Position numbers and translations under genes: made by a program. From assembly GCA_902590625.1 (NCBI GenBank), contig CACIXL010000001.1, positions 1 through 64,000 on the forward strand: DNA of 64,000 nt, written 5' to 3'. Under the pieces are notes generated by a model. It saw nothing but the letters and a program-made list of their open reading frames with translations. It was not told where the DNA came from and did no database searches. Shown one piece after another: positions 11,170 to 21,902 of this stretch (position 1 is the first letter of the stretch; each line of letters begins with the position of its first letter). This DNA is from an uncultured Pelagibacteraceae bacterium. GTDB lineage: Bacteria > Pseudomonadota > Alphaproteobacteria > Pelagibacterales > Pelagibacteraceae.

Positions 11170-12543
11170 ATGGCACCAACTAATAAAGTTACAAATTTAA
11201 AGGTAGTAAAAAAAGACAAAGAAACTTCTAAGGTAAGTGCATTATCTCCAAGAGAAATTGTTTCTGAATTAGATAGATACGTCATTGGTCAAAAAGATGC
11301 AAAAAAAGCCGTAGCTGTTGCATTAAGAAACAGGTGGAGAAGACAAGCTTTATCAGATGAAATGAGAGACGAAGTGCTTCCAAAAAATATTTTAATGATT
11401 GGGCCAACAGGAGTTGGGAAAACAGAAATTTCTAGAAGACTGTCAAAATTAGCGGAGGCTCCCTTTATAAAAGTTGAAGCAACAAGATTTACTGAAGTTG
11501 GTTATGTAGGAAGAGATGTGGAGCAGATTATTAGAGATTTAATTGAAATTGCTATAGCTATGGAAAGAGAGAAGAAAAGAAAAGAGGTAAAAGCTAAAGC
11601 AGAATTAAAAGCAGAGGAAAAAGTTTTAGATGCACTTGTTGGAAATAAAGCTAGTGTTGCAACGAGAGAGAGTTTTAGAAAAAGATTGAGAACTGGTGAT
11701 TTAGATAACAATGAAATTGAAATAGAAGTACAAAACACTTCTAATCCACTGCAAAGTTTCGAAATACCTGGAATGCCAGGCGGAAATGTTGGAATGGTAA
11801 ATCTTGGAGATATTCTTGGAAAATCTATGGGAGGTAAAAAAGGTAAGAAGAAAAAAATGACCGTTAAAGAATCTCATGATATTTTAGTTGCTCAAGAGTC
11901 AGATAAAATGATTGAGGAAGATAAAATTATTACTGAAGCAAAAAAAGCAACTGAAGAAAATGGAATAGTATTTTTAGACGAGATTGACAAAGTTTCTGCA
12001 AGAAGTGATAGAGTAGGTGGGGATGTTTCAAGGGAAGGTGTCCAAAGAGATTTACTTCCACTAATTGAAGGAACAACTGTTAGCACTAAGCACGGCCCAA
12101 TTAAAACGGATCATATTTTATTCATTGCTTCAGGAGCATTTCAATTAGCTAAACCTTCAGATTTATTACCTGAATTACAAGGTAGATTGCCGATAAGAGT
12201 TGAATTAGATGCACTTAAAGAAGAGGATTTCAAAAGAATTCTTAAAGAACCGGATAACAGTTTAATAAAACAATACAAAGAATTGCTAAAAACTGAAAAT
12301 GTAAATCTTGATTTCACAGATGATGGAATTGATATGCTTGCTAAAATTTCAGCAGAGGTGAATTCATCAGTTGAAAATATAGGTGCTAGAAGGCTACATA
12401 CTATTATTGAAAAAGTTTTAGATGATATTAGTTTTAACGCGACAGATAGAGCGGGTGAAACGATAACGGTTAATCAAAAATACGTGCAAGATAATTTAGG
12501 AAACTTAGTAAAAGATACAGATTTGACCAAATTTATATTATAA
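11170..12543 (+). CDS. hslU: ATP-dependent protease ATPase subunit HslU
   Basis: [56 protein letters not shown]. Start set at 11170 just after hslV. Confidence 0.98.
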   Translation: MAPTNKVTNLKVVKKDKETSKVSALSPREIVSELDRYVIGQKDAKKAVAVALRNRWRRQALSDEMRDEVLPKNILMIGPTGVGKTEISRRLSKLAEAPFIKVEATRFTEVGYVGRDVEQIIRDLIEIAIAMEREKKRKEVKAKAELKAEEKVLDALVGNKASVATRESFRKRLRTGDLDNNEIEIEVQNTSNPLQSFEIPGMPGGNVGMVNLGDILGKSMGGKKGKKKKMTVKESHDILVAQESDKMIEEDKIITEAKKATEENGIVFLDEIDKVSARSDRVGGDVSREGVQRDLLPLIEGTTVSTKHGPIKTDHILFIASGAFQLAKPSDLLPELQGRLPIRVELDALKEEDFKRILKEPDNSLIKQYKELLKTENVNLDFTDDGIDMLAKISAEVNSSVENIGARRLHTIIEKVLDDISFNATDRAGETITVNQKYVQDNLGNLVKDTDLTKFIL

Positions 12544-12957
12544 ATTCTTTAATTTAATTATAATTGCTCCTTCACCTCCGTCTTTCTTTCCAGCATCATT
12601 AATCGAAATTATTAGTTTATTTAATTCTGAATTAGTTTTGATAAACTCAGGAACCGAATATTTTAATTTTCCTAAATCTTTGGATGTGTATGCGTCTACA
12701 TCAGTTGTAGAATGAATTCCTTTTCCAGTTATTAGCAATAATTCTCTAAATTTATTTTTAACACAAAATTCTATAATTTCTTTTACTTTGCTGTTTGCTT
12801 CATTCAAAGTAAACCCGTGTAAATCAAATTTATAGCGTTCTTCTCTCTGAATATTGTTAGAGGCTTGTTTATCTTTGTCGTATATGTCGGAAGGGTTTTT
12901 AATATATTCTTCCCAAATTTTCTTATCTTCTTGGTTAAATTCTTTTTTTTTTGTCAC
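12538..12957 (-). CDS. Smr-domain (Smr/MutS2 C-terminal) protein
   Basis: [22 protein letters not shown]...[11 protein letters not shown]...[11 protein letters not shown]. Confidence 0.88.
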   Translation of the reverse strand: MTKKKEFNQEDKKIWEEYIKNPSDIYDKDKQASNNIQREERYKFDLHGFTLNEANSKVKEIIEFCVKNKFRELLLITGKGIHSTTDVDAYTSKDLGKLKYSVPEFIKTNSELNKLIISINDAGKKDGGEGAIIIKLKNL

Positions 12958-13556
12958 TTACTGATAATTTCTGACAAATACCAATTAGGATCTTTTTGTT
13001 TTATATTTCTTGTGAATTTCCAACAATCAGTAACAAACTTAATTTTATCTGGGTTACCTTCTATTATTTTATTTTCTTTATCTTTTTTTACAGAAATAAC
13101 CTCAGCAACAAACTTAACTGATGCAAATAGATTATCTTTGATTTTATCGTATTTTTCTACAGATGACTCTTTTACACCTATAAATGTAAATTCAGATTTA
13201 ATACCCTCTTTATTTCTTAATTTAATGGCCTCAGAAAAATTTGAAAACATATTGGGAGATAATAAATTTTTTAATTTTATCAAATCTCCAGATGCGAAAG
13301 AAGTCAGAATACTTTCATAAGCAATTTCTGCACCTCTTAAAAATTCTTTTTTATCTTTTCCCTCTAAAGTTTCTAAATTTTGTTTAACTGGTTTCGCGTC
13401 ATTTTTTGGTATGTTAAATTCTTTCTCGGCAAAACCCGGGTAAACTTTAGACTCATGTCCAGTTTTTCTACCTAATATACTTCGAAGCCGCAAGATGATA
13501 AATCCAGCGATCATTCCCAACAAAATTATATCAATATAACCAAAACTATTATTCAT
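12954..13556 (-). CDS. Tim44/TimA-like domain protein
   Basis: N-terminal TM segment followed by FLRGAEIAYESILTSFASGDLIKLKNLLSPNMFSNFSEAI, typical of the alphaproteobacterial Tim44-like family. Confidence 0.85.
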   Translation of the reverse strand: MNNSFGYIDIILLGMIAGFIILRLRSILGRKTGHESKVYPGFAEKEFNIPKNDAKPVKQNLETLEGKDKKEFLRGAEIAYESILTSFASGDLIKLKNLLSPNMFSNFSEAIKLRNKEGIKSEFTFIGVKESSVEKYDKIKDNLFASVKFVAEVISVKKDKENKIIEGNPDKIKFVTDCWKFTRNIKQKDPNWYLSEIISK

Positions 13557-13600
13557 AATTTGATAAATATACATTAATCATATAATTTTGTATCAGACAA

Positions 13601-14020
13601 ATGAACCCATTTTTTCTTATATTTATATGCCTTCCCGCTTTAGAGATATACCTATTGATAGAAGTCGGAGGCCAAGTTGGAGCTTTAAACACTGTGCTTT
13701 TAATTTTCTTTACCGCAATAATTGGTCTGTTCTTTGCAAAATACCAAGGATTGCAAACATTGAAGGCTGGTATGGTCAATCTATACCAAAATAGAACGCC
13801 TATTTATGAAATAGTGTCAGGTGCTTCAATAGCTTTAGCTGCTTTTTTACTTATAATACCCGGTTTCTTCACTGACTTTATAGGTTTTTTATTGCTTATT
13901 CCCTTTACAAGAAAAATTTTATTTAAACTAACTTTGAGGAAAAAAGCAACAGATAACGATAAATCTCGAAATAAAACTATTGATGCTGAAATAATAGAAA
14001 ATAATAAAGATGACTTATAA
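13601..14020 (+). CDS. fxsA: FxsA family membrane protein
   Basis: CLPALEIYLLIEVGGQVGALNTVLLIFFTAIIGLFFAKYQGLQTL...SGASIALAAFLLIIPGFFTDFIGFLLLIP. Confidence 0.85.
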   Translation: MNPFFLIFICLPALEIYLLIEVGGQVGALNTVLLIFFTAIIGLFFAKYQGLQTLKAGMVNLYQNRTPIYEIVSGASIALAAFLLIIPGFFTDFIGFLLLIPFTRKILFKLTLRKKATDNDKSRNKTIDAEIIENNKDDL

Positions 14021-14429
14021 AATTATAGGCAAATATATAAAGGAGTTAAACTTTAATATTCCAAATCCTAAAACATTTTTTTTACTCTCTAAAGACATTG
14101 CTAATTATAAAATTAATATTGATATAAAGAGCTCTCAAACTAAACAAAATATTATAGAAGTACTTGTAAACTTAAGTCTTTCACCTACAAATAATAATTT
14201 TGAAACTATTAAAACGAATATTATTTTTTCAACTATTATTGAAATTGAGAACAACTCGCTATCTAAGGAAGAGATGGAAAAAATAATCCTTGTAGAAGTT
14301 CCTAGTAAAATTTATTCTGAACTAAGAAAAATATTCGTTTTCTTATTTGAAAACTCAGGGTTTAAAGATGTGAAAATCAGTGAAACTGTTGATTTTGAAA
14401 AACTATATAAAATGAAAAGGGTTCAGTAA
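14010..14429 (+). CDS. secB: Divergent SecB-like protein-export chaperone
   Basis: YIKELNFNIPNPKTF at N-terminus and ILVEVPSKIYSELRKIFVFLFENSGF fit SecB; adjacent to Tim44/fxsA/dnaQ. Confidence 0.72.
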   Translation: MTYKIIGKYIKELNFNIPNPKTFFLLSKDIANYKINIDIKSSQTKQNIIEVLVNLSLSPTNNNFETIKTNIIFSTIIEIENNSLSKEEMEKIILVEVPSKIYSELRKIFVFLFENSGFKDVKISETVDFEKLYKMKRVQ

Positions 14430-15082
14430 AAATTCTTTTTTAACTCTGCCTTTAAGAAATTCTTATGTTTTTTCAATTCAATGTCTGAGATTTTTACTAC
14501 TATTTTGCTATAATCTTTTGCTTTATTGATATTGATTTCAGAAATATTATTAGAAAGATTAAGTTTGGGCTCCTTTACATCTAGCAAATTTATATAAACT
14601 TCTCTTAATAACTCACAGTCTAACAGCGCGTTGTGTTTCGTTCTTCGAGATAAATCTACATTGAATCTTTTACAAAGTGCATCGAGAGAATTAGAAATTC
14701 CTGGAAACTTATTTCTGGCTATCTCTAAAGAATCTATTACTAATTTTTTATTTATTTTTTCTTTTTTTAAAGACTCTAGCTCACCATTTAAAAAACTTAG
14801 ATCAAAGGAAGCATTATGAATTATAATCTTTTTATTTTTTATAAAATTTAAGAATTGATCTGCTACTCGATCAAAAGTTTCTTTGTCACTTAAAAACTCT
14901 TGGGAAAAACCATGTACTTTAAACGCCTCTTCCGGCATACCTCTTTTAGGATTTATTAATTTGTGAAATATTTTTCCAGTAGGGACTAGATCTTTGGTTT
15001 CAATACATGCAATTTCAACAACTTTATGCCCATCTTTAAAAGATAAACCCGTGGTCTCAGTATCTAAAAAAATTTCATACAT
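14423..15082 (-). CDS. dnaQ: DNA polymerase III epsilon subunit (3'-5' exonuclease)
   Basis: EIFLDTETTGL ExoI, IHNASFDLSFLN ExoII, KHNALLDCELLREVY ExoIII. Confidence 0.95.
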   Translation of the reverse strand: MYEIFLDTETTGLSFKDGHKVVEIACIETKDLVPTGKIFHKLINPKRGMPEEAFKVHGFSQEFLSDKETFDRVADQFLNFIKNKKIIIHNASFDLSFLNGELESLKKEKINKKLVIDSLEIARNKFPGISNSLDALCKRFNVDLSRRTKHNALLDCELLREVYINLLDVKEPKLNLSNNISEININKAKDYSKIVVKISDIELKKHKNFLKAELKKNFY

Positions 15083-15641
15083 ATTTTTTGATTATATCGA
15101 ATAAGTTCTTTTTTAAAATACTTAAATTTTTTTCGTTAACAACCACATGATCGCAAAATTTAATTTTTTTAACGTCACTCATCTGCCTCTTACTTAATAA
15201 ATTGAATAATTTTTTACCTCCGTTTTTTGATTGGAATCTTTGAAGTCTTAATTGTTTTTTAGCTTTTATAAAAACAACCACATTGAAATATTTCATTAAC
15301 TTACTTTCGATTAATAATGGTATTTCATAAAAGAGGAATCTTTTTTTCTTATTTTGTAAAGTAAAATTTCTCATTTTTTTTCTTACCAGCGGATGAATTA
15401 TTTTTTCTAACTTTTTAATATTATTTTCATTTTCTAATATAAGATTTTTTACAGATTTTTTTATTTGATTTTTATTTTGTATTTTAAACATTTTTCTAAT
15501 CAAAAACCTGAATTGTCTATCTTTATAAAGTTCATTCACAGCTATATCTGCACTAAAAAGAGGTCCTCTACGATAAGATAAAATCTTGCTAGCGGTAGTT
15601 TTACCGGAGGCTAACGATCCTGTAATTCCTATTTTAATCAT
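15075..15641 (-). CDS. coaE: Dephospho-CoA kinase
   Basis: IGITGSLASGKTTASKIL P-loop, FSADIAVNELY, IHPLVRKKM. Confidence 0.94.
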   Translation of the reverse strand: MIKIGITGSLASGKTTASKILSYRRGPLFSADIAVNELYKDRQFRFLIRKMFKIQNKNQIKKSVKNLILENENNIKKLEKIIHPLVRKKMRNFTLQNKKKRFLFYEIPLLIESKLMKYFNVVVFIKAKKQLRLQRFQSKNGGKKLFNLLSKRQMSDVKKIKFCDHVVVNEKNLSILKKNLFDIIKKYV

Positions 15642-16459
15642 TTAAGTTTAGAATTTAATAACTCTATTAGTTCGTCGTTTATTTCAGGGTTTATTTTATT
15701 CCATAGATAAAAAGATTTTTGTCCTTGGTAAATAAACATATCAAGGCCATTAAAAACCTTTCTTCCCTCTTCTCTTAAATGTTTAAAAGTTTTTGTCTCT
15801 AGCGGATTATAGATCGTGTCAATATATATAAGCTCGTTTTTAGTATTACTAAAATTAAAATTAAAATCATCACCATTTTTTAAACCTAGACTAGTTGCAT
15901 TTATAATTATATCAAAGTTTTTGATTTCGTGCTTAAGTTCTAACCAGGGAACAATATTTAAAAAATTAAATTTTTTTTTAAGGAAGATACATTTTTCTAC
16001 CGTTCTATTTGTTATTGAAATATTTTTTATACCAGATTTTTTGATAGATAGAATAACTGAAGGCGAAACACCTCCTGCACCAATGACTAAAGCTTTTTTA
16101 TCAAAACTATTTTCTATTTCTTTGAGGTAAGCAGCTTGCAATCCGTATACGTCTGTGTTTTCGCCAATTACTAATTTATCGTTATTTATAAGAATTGTAT
16201 TCACCGATCCTGTGACTTCAGCGTCGTTAACTACTTTATCGGTATAATTAATAATTTTTTGCTTAAAAGGTAGAGTAACGTTGATGCCCGCATAATCTCC
16301 TAATTTTATTTTTTTAATTATTTTTGACAATTCATTATCCGTCGTCTCGATAATTTCATAATCAGCATTAATATTATACTTTTTAAACCAGTAATTATGT
16401 AAAACTGGCGATAAAGAGTGCTTAATAGGGTTTCCAATTATTCCAAATTTTTTTCTCAT
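15638..16459 (-). CDS. aroE: Shikimate dehydrogenase
   Basis: GIIGNPIKHSLSPVLHNYWF, GINVTLPFKQKI, GENTDVYG, VIGAGGVSPSVILSI. Confidence 0.96.
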   Translation of the reverse strand: MRKKFGIIGNPIKHSLSPVLHNYWFKKYNINADYEIIETTDNELSKIIKKIKLGDYAGINVTLPFKQKIINYTDKVVNDAEVTGSVNTILINNDKLVIGENTDVYGLQAAYLKEIENSFDKKALVIGAGGVSPSVILSIKKSGIKNISITNRTVEKCIFLKKKFNFLNIVPWLELKHEIKNFDIIINATSLGLKNGDDFNFNFSNTKNELIYIDTIYNPLETKTFKHLREEGRKVFNGLDMFIYQGQKSFYLWNKINPEINDELIELLNSKLK

Positions 16460-17040
16460 TTTTTTAATTGTTTAATATAGTTAATGATTTCCTTGATAGG
16501 TAGACCCATAATTGAGTCTTTGTCTCCATTGACATATTCGAATAACTTTAATCCATCTGCCTCTATTTGATAAACGCCATAGTCTAACAACGTTTTTGTT
16601 TCAATTTTACTCAAATATGAAGATAATTCATCATCACTTAAATTCTTCATTTTAAGTTCTGAGGAATCTGTGTAATTCCATACCATTGATCCGTTTTTAG
16701 TAATACATGCTGAACTAATTAATTGATGTTTTGAATTATTAAGTTTTTTTAAAATAGCAAATGCTTCATTTCTAGAATTTGGTTTATTGATCAATTCTTC
16801 ATTAAATGAGATGACGCTGTCAGCTCCTAAAACGTAACGATCTGGATTTTTATTACTTATTTTTAAGGATTTAATTTCAGCAAGATTTTTTGATATGAGA
16901 AGAGGATTTGCTCCTTCAGCTAATAAAGACTCTTTAACTTCGTCTTCATCAACGTTTGATGCTATGACTTCATTGTCTATGCCATATTTATCTAAAATTT
17001 GTTTTCTTACCCCACTTTTGGAGGCTAAAATTATTTTCAT
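16456..17040 (-). CDS. maf: Maf family nucleotide pyrophosphatase
   Basis: IILASKSGVRKQIL, VLGADSVISF, LDYGVYQIEADG, MGLPIKEII. Confidence 0.94.
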   Translation of the reverse strand: MKIILASKSGVRKQILDKYGIDNEVIASNVDEDEVKESLLAEGANPLLISKNLAEIKSLKISNKNPDRYVLGADSVISFNEELINKPNSRNEAFAILKKLNNSKHQLISSACITKNGSMVWNYTDSSELKMKNLSDDELSSYLSKIETKTLLDYGVYQIEADGLKLFEYVNGDKDSIMGLPIKEIINYIKQLKK

Positions 17041-17855
17041 TTATTTTTCTTAATCTCAATAATTTTTAATATCGAAGCAGCAGTTTCTTCTACGGATCTT
17101 CTAGTCACATCAATTATAGGCCAATTATTTCTCTTAAATAAATTTTTTGATTCTTCAACTTCTTTTTTAATAGAATTTAAATCAGTATATTCTTTAAGAT
17201 TTTGATCTTTCATAATAGCAACTCTATTACGTCTTATATCTGATAGTCTTTCAGGGTCAGCTACTAACCCTATTATACAAGCAGTTTTATTTACCTTTAG
17301 ATCTTCTGGAATTTTTTGATCCAAAACTAATGGTATGTTTACAGTTTTATAACCTCTATTCGCTAAATAAATGGAGGTGGGTGTTTTACTGGTTCTGCTC
17401 ACTCCTAAAAGAACTACATCTGCATTATTAATATCATCTACTTTTTTTCCATCATCGTGGGTCATTGTAAACTGTATAGCCTCAATTCTTTTATAATAAT
17501 CATCGTCTAAGACATGTTGGGCGCTTGGTTTATGAATCGCTTTTTGATTAAGAAGCTTTGAAAAGCTTAAAATTAGATTTCCTAATACACCGAAACACGG
17601 CACTAAATTTTTTTCACTTTGACTGGCAAGATATTTTGCTAATTTTGTTTCAACAATCGTATATAATATAATTGAATTCTCAAAATGGTTGCATTCTTTG
17701 ATAATTCTATCAATTTGTTGCTCTGTTCGAATAAAAGCAAATTCTTTTTTTTCATACTCAAAATTAGCAAATTGTGATTTCAGAGATAAAAAGATTCTAT
17801 CTAAAGTTTCACCCGTTGAGTCAGACACAAGATATACATTGTATTTTTCGTTCAT
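17037..17855 (-). CDS. ppsR: PEP synthase regulatory kinase/pyrophosphorylase (DUF299 family)
   Basis: VYLVSDSTGETLDRI, VLLGVSRTSKTPTSIYLANRGYKTVNIPLV, WPIIDVTRRSVEETAA. Confidence 0.95.
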   Translation of the reverse strand: MNEKYNVYLVSDSTGETLDRIFLSLKSQFANFEYEKKEFAFIRTEQQIDRIIKECNHFENSIILYTIVETKLAKYLASQSEKNLVPCFGVLGNLILSFSKLLNQKAIHKPSAQHVLDDDYYKRIEAIQFTMTHDDGKKVDDINNADVVLLGVSRTSKTPTSIYLANRGYKTVNIPLVLDQKIPEDLKVNKTACIIGLVADPERLSDIRRNRVAIMKDQNLKEYTDLNSIKKEVEESKNLFKRNNWPIIDVTRRSVEETAASILKIIEIKKNK

Positions 17856-18125
17856 AACATTGTTAATAAAATATTAATTAATTAATGTTTTACATTTTAA
17901 GTTAAAATTATAAAAAATAATCAACATCAATTAACATTATTTAAACATTTTATTGAATGTTGATAATAGGGTTTTTTAACTGTTTATAAAACTAATAAAG
18001 TCTCTAAAATGAATAATATTGATAAAACTTATAAACTTCATCATGTATAAAAAATGTATAATTCGTTATATAACTAATTAACAGGACCTAGAGCATAAAT
18101 TACACTTATAAAATTTTATTATTTA
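17856..18125. other. Candidate chromosomal replication origin region (ppsR/hemE intergenic)
   Basis: 270 bp, extremely AT-rich, divergent ppsR and hemE. Three exact TTATNAACA 9-mers on the minus strand (17861-17869, 17958-17966, 17981-17989) plus near-matches at 17918-17926 and 18029-18037. Same gene neighbourhood as described alphaproteobacterial origins. Confidence 0.6.
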
Positions 18126-19130
18126 ATGAGTAATCTTAAAGAAATATTGATGAATAAAAAAAATTGTAAATCAGTTTGGTTTATGAGACAAGCAGGTCGC
18201 TATTTGCCTGAATTTAGAAAAATAAGATCACAAAACCCAAATTTTATAAATTTTTGTCTTAATAGCAAACTAAGCTCCGAAATTACTTTACAACCTATAA
18301 AAAGGTTTGACCTGGATTCAGCTATAATCTTTTCGGATATACTCATTGTACCTTATGCTTTAAACCAGAATGTAGAATTTATAAAAGATAAAGGACCAAA
18401 GTTAGAAAAATTTAATATCGAAAATTTTTTAAAGAATGATGAAAACAGTTTTATAAAAAGGCTCAATCCTGTTTATGAGGCAATTAAAATGACAAGAAAA
18501 AATCTACAAAAGGAAAAGTCTTTAATTTCTTTTGTAGGTGCTCCATGGACACTATTAGTTTATATGATTGGTGCTAAATTAAATAAAAATGAAATTAATT
18601 TTGAAATAATTAAAAAGAAAAAAAAAGAAATTGAAATAATTTATAATAAGTTAAACGATTACCTTTGCATACATATTAAAAATCAAATAAAAGCTGGCGC
18701 CGATGTAATACAAATTTTTGATTCTTGGGCTGGATTAATACCACCAAATGAACTGGACAGACTTTGCTATAGACCAAATTTTAGGATTGTAGAGTTTTGT
18801 AAAAAAAATAAAATTCCCGTTATTTGTTTTCCTAGAGGAATTAAAGAAAATTATAAAGACTTTAACAATTTGATAAAGCCCGACGGAATAAATATTGATT
18901 ATAGTATTGATCCTTATTGGGCCAAAGAAAATCTTAAAGATACAGTAATTCAAGGCGGATTAAATCCAAAAATTCTATTATTATCGAACAAGGAAATTTA
19001 TAATAATGTAAAAAAATATTTAGACGCATTCAAAGGATTGCCTTATGTTTTTAATCTAGGACATGGTATGTTACCAGAAACAAACCCAGAAAAAGTAGAT
19101 AAACTAGTAAAATTTTATAGAGAATATTAA
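18126..19130 (+). CDS. hemE: Uroporphyrinogen decarboxylase
   Basis: KSVWFMRQAGRYLPEFRKIR, GAPWTLLVYMI, GGLNP, FNLGHGMLPETNPEKV. Confidence 0.98.
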   Translation: MSNLKEILMNKKNCKSVWFMRQAGRYLPEFRKIRSQNPNFINFCLNSKLSSEITLQPIKRFDLDSAIIFSDILIVPYALNQNVEFIKDKGPKLEKFNIENFLKNDENSFIKRLNPVYEAIKMTRKNLQKEKSLISFVGAPWTLLVYMIGAKLNKNEINFEIIKKKKKEIEIIYNKLNDYLCIHIKNQIKAGADVIQIFDSWAGLIPPNELDRLCYRPNFRIVEFCKKNKIPVICFPRGIKENYKDFNNLIKPDGINIDYSIDPYWAKENLKDTVIQGGLNPKILLLSNKEIYNNVKKYLDAFKGLPYVFNLGHGMLPETNPEKVDKLVKFYREY

Positions 19131-19132
19131 TA

Positions 19133-20125
19133 ATGTTAAGCGATCATCCAGAGGTTAAATTTGGTAAAACAGGTGTTCTATTAATAAACCTAGGAACACC
19201 AGACTCAACTAGCTGGTGGGATATAAGAAAATATTTAAAAGAATTTCTTTCTGATAGGAGAGTGATAGAAGTTAACCCTGTTTTATGGCAAATCATTTTG
19301 AACTTATTTATACTCACATTTAGACCATCCAAAACAGCTCATGCATACAAAAAAATATGGAGAAAAGAAACGAATGAGTCCCCTTTACTTTATTTTACAA
19401 AAAGTCAGGCGGAAAAGCTTGATGCCAAGATAGGAAGTGAAAAAATTATTGTCGATTTTGCAATGAGATATGGTAACCCTAGCATAAAATTTAAGCTTAA
19501 TATTCTTAAAGACGCTGGATGTGAGAATATAATAATACTACCTTTGTACCCACAATATGCAGCAGCAACAACAGCTACTGTGTGTGATGAGGTCTACAGA
19601 TCACTTATGAGCATGAGGTGGCAACCAAGTTTACAGGTAATATCTCATTATGAAAGTGAACCAATGTACATAGAAGCGCTTATAAAAAGTGTTAAAAAAA
19701 AATTAAGTAGTATAAGTTGGAAGCCAGACTTAATTATTTCTTCATATCATGGCATCCCAAAAAAATATTTTGATAAAGGAGATCCTTACCATTGCTACTG
19801 TCATAAAACCACAAGACTTATGAAAGAAAGCTTTAATGAAATAGATATCCAAACAACCTTTCAGTCAAGGTTTGGGCCTCAGGAATGGTTAACACCTTAC
19901 ACAGATAAGACTTTAGAAAGTTTACCAAGAAAAGGAATAAAAAATTTATTAGTTATTTGTCCGGGTTTTGCTTCTGATTGCGTAGAAACTTTAGAGGAAA
20001 TTGATATCCAAGGGAGAGAAGGTTTTATGGAAAATGGTGGTAAAAATTTTGATTTAATACCATGTCTTAATGATAATTCAGATCACATCAATTTGTTTGA
20101 AAAATTAGTCAAAAAATATATTTAA
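19133..20125 (+). CDS. hemH: Ferrochelatase
   Basis: GVLLINLGTPDS, FAMRYGNPSI, LPLYPQYAAATTATV, SYHGIPKKYFDKGDPYHCYCHKTTRL. Confidence 0.98.
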   Translation: MLSDHPEVKFGKTGVLLINLGTPDSTSWWDIRKYLKEFLSDRRVIEVNPVLWQIILNLFILTFRPSKTAHAYKKIWRKETNESPLLYFTKSQAEKLDAKIGSEKIIVDFAMRYGNPSIKFKLNILKDAGCENIIILPLYPQYAAATTATVCDEVYRSLMSMRWQPSLQVISHYESEPMYIEALIKSVKKKLSSISWKPDLIISSYHGIPKKYFDKGDPYHCYCHKTTRLMKESFNEIDIQTTFQSRFGPQEWLTPYTDKTLESLPRKGIKNLLVICPGFASDCVETLEEIDIQGREGFMENGGKNFDLIPCLNDNSDHINLFEKLVKKYI

Positions 20126-20127
20126 AG

Positions 20128-20559
20128 ATGAATACCTACCTTTTGTTCAAATCTTTGCATCTGATAGCAGTTATTTCTTGGATGGCTGGTCTTTTGTATT
20201 TACCAAGAATATTTGTTTATCATTCAGAGGCAACTCATGAGACTCAAAAAACAGTTTTTAAGACTATGGAAAGAAAACTTTATAATTATATTATGATGCC
20301 GGCGATGTTGCTATCATGGTTGTTTGGTATGTTGTTAATACATAATCTTGGATTTAATGTTTTTTCTGAGTTATGGATGCAAGTAAAAACAGCATTAGTA
20401 ATAATATTAACTTTTTACCACTTCTTACTTGGAAGATATCTTGAAGATTTTGCAACAGATAACAATATTAAATCTTCAAAATACTTTAGGATTATTAATG
20501 AGGTACCCACAATAATACTTATTGTTGTTGTATTTATTGTGGTTTTTAAGCCTTTATAA
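20128..20559 (+). CDS. hemJ: Protoporphyrinogen oxidase HemJ (UPF0093)
   Basis: FKSLHLIAVISWMAGLLYLPRIFVYH conserved N-terminus; directly after hemH. Confidence 0.93.
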   Translation: MNTYLLFKSLHLIAVISWMAGLLYLPRIFVYHSEATHETQKTVFKTMERKLYNYIMMPAMLLSWLFGMLLIHNLGFNVFSELWMQVKTALVIILTFYHFLLGRYLEDFATDNNIKSSKYFRIINEVPTIILIVVVFIVVFKPL

Positions 20560-20625
20560 AAAGCCTTGAATTTTTCCAAAAAAGTCCTATATTTTTAATA
20601 CTTCCCTATTAATCAATACAATCAC

Positions 20626-21900
20626 ATGAATTTACAAGAATTAAAGCAAAAGAACCCGGCGGAACTTATTAATGAAGCTGAAAAACTGGGTATAGAAAAT
20701 CCCAGCACTTTAAGAAAACAGGAAATACTTTTTGCCATTTTAAAGAAATTAGCTGAAAAAAATGAGCAAATAACAGCAACTGGCGTGTTGGAAGTTTTAC
20801 AAGATGGCTTTGGTTTTCTTAGAGCTATAGAGTCTAATTATTTACCAGGGCCAGATGATATTTATGTAAGCCCAAGTCAAATAAGAAGATTTGGTTTAAG
20901 AACTGGGGATTCGGTTGAAGGCGAAATTAGAGGACCTAAAGACGCTGAGAGATATTTTGCTCTATTAAAGGTAAATAAAATTAATTTTGATGAGCCAGAA
21001 AAAGGAAAAAATAAAATTGCCTTTGATAACTTAACGCCTCTTTATCCAAACGAAAGAATAAAGTTGGAGGTTGAAAGCGTAAAGGTTGAAAAAAAACCTG
21101 ACAATACAGCAAGACTTATAGACTTAGTTAGTCCAATCGGTAAAGGACAACGTTCATTAATCGTTTCGCCACCTAGGGCTGGTAAAACAATTATTCTTCA
21201 AAACATCGCTCAATCAATTACAGCAAATCATCCAGAATGTTATTTGATGGTGCTTTTAATTGACGAAAGACCAGAGGAGGTAACAGATATGCAAAGATCT
21301 GTAAAAGGCGAGGTGGTAGCATCAACATTTGATGAACCAGCTTCAAGACACGTAGCTGTAGCAGAGATGGTAATTGAAAAAGCTAAGAGGTTAGTTGAAC
21401 ATAAAAAAGATGTGGTAATTTTATTAGACTCAATAACAAGGTTAGGAAGGGCTTACAATGCTGTCATCCCAAGTTCAGGAAAGGTTTTGACTGGAGGTGT
21501 TGATGCTAATGCGCTTCAAAGACCAAAAAGATTTTTCGGGGCAGCTCGTAACGTAGAAGAAGGCGGTTCACTAACAATAATCTCAACTGCTTTAATTGAT
21601 ACAGGAAGTAGAATGGATGAGGTAATATTTGAAGAGTTTAAAGGGACTGGTAATTCCGAGTTAATTCTTGATAGAAAAGTTGCAGATAAAAGAATTTATC
21701 CTGCACTAGATATAACTAGATCAGGCACAAGAAGAGAAGAGTTGCTATTTGAAAAAGACGACCTATCAAAAATGAATGTACTTCGTAGAATAATAAGCCC
21801 AATGGGCACCATGGATGGAATAGAGTTCTTAATTGCTAAATTGAAGAATACGAAAAATAATGCAGACTTTTTTGAGTCTATGAACAAGTCGGCTAATTAA
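20626..21900 (+). CDS. rho: Transcription termination factor Rho
   Basis: [62 protein letters not shown]. Confidence 0.99.
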   Translation: MNLQELKQKNPAELINEAEKLGIENPSTLRKQEILFAILKKLAEKNEQITATGVLEVLQDGFGFLRAIESNYLPGPDDIYVSPSQIRRFGLRTGDSVEGEIRGPKDAERYFALLKVNKINFDEPEKGKNKIAFDNLTPLYPNERIKLEVESVKVEKKPDNTARLIDLVSPIGKGQRSLIVSPPRAGKTIILQNIAQSITANHPECYLMVLLIDERPEEVTDMQRSVKGEVVASTFDEPASRHVAVAEMVIEKAKRLVEHKKDVVILLDSITRLGRAYNAVIPSSGKVLTGGVDANALQRPKRFFGAARNVEEGGSLTIISTALIDTGSRMDEVIFEEFKGTGNSELILDRKVADKRIYPALDITRSGTRREELLFEKDDLSKMNVLRRIISPMGTMDGIEFLIAKLKNTKNNADFFESMNKSAN

Positions 21901-21902
21901 AT

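Noticed and set aside
11061-12086. Minus-strand ORFs 11061-11285, 11502-11738 and 11892-12086 within hslV/hslU
   Set aside because: Shadow ORFs opposite conserved hslVU; Ser/Leu-rich translations typical of antisense of Lys/Glu-rich coding DNA.
12865-13320. 151-aa plus-strand ORF
   Set aside because: Antisense to Smr and Tim44-like genes; Phe/Leu/Ser-rich artefact composition.
13549-13794. ORFs 13549-13779 (-) and 13588-13794 (+)
   Set aside because: Overlap fxsA in other frames; fxsA has clear family motifs.
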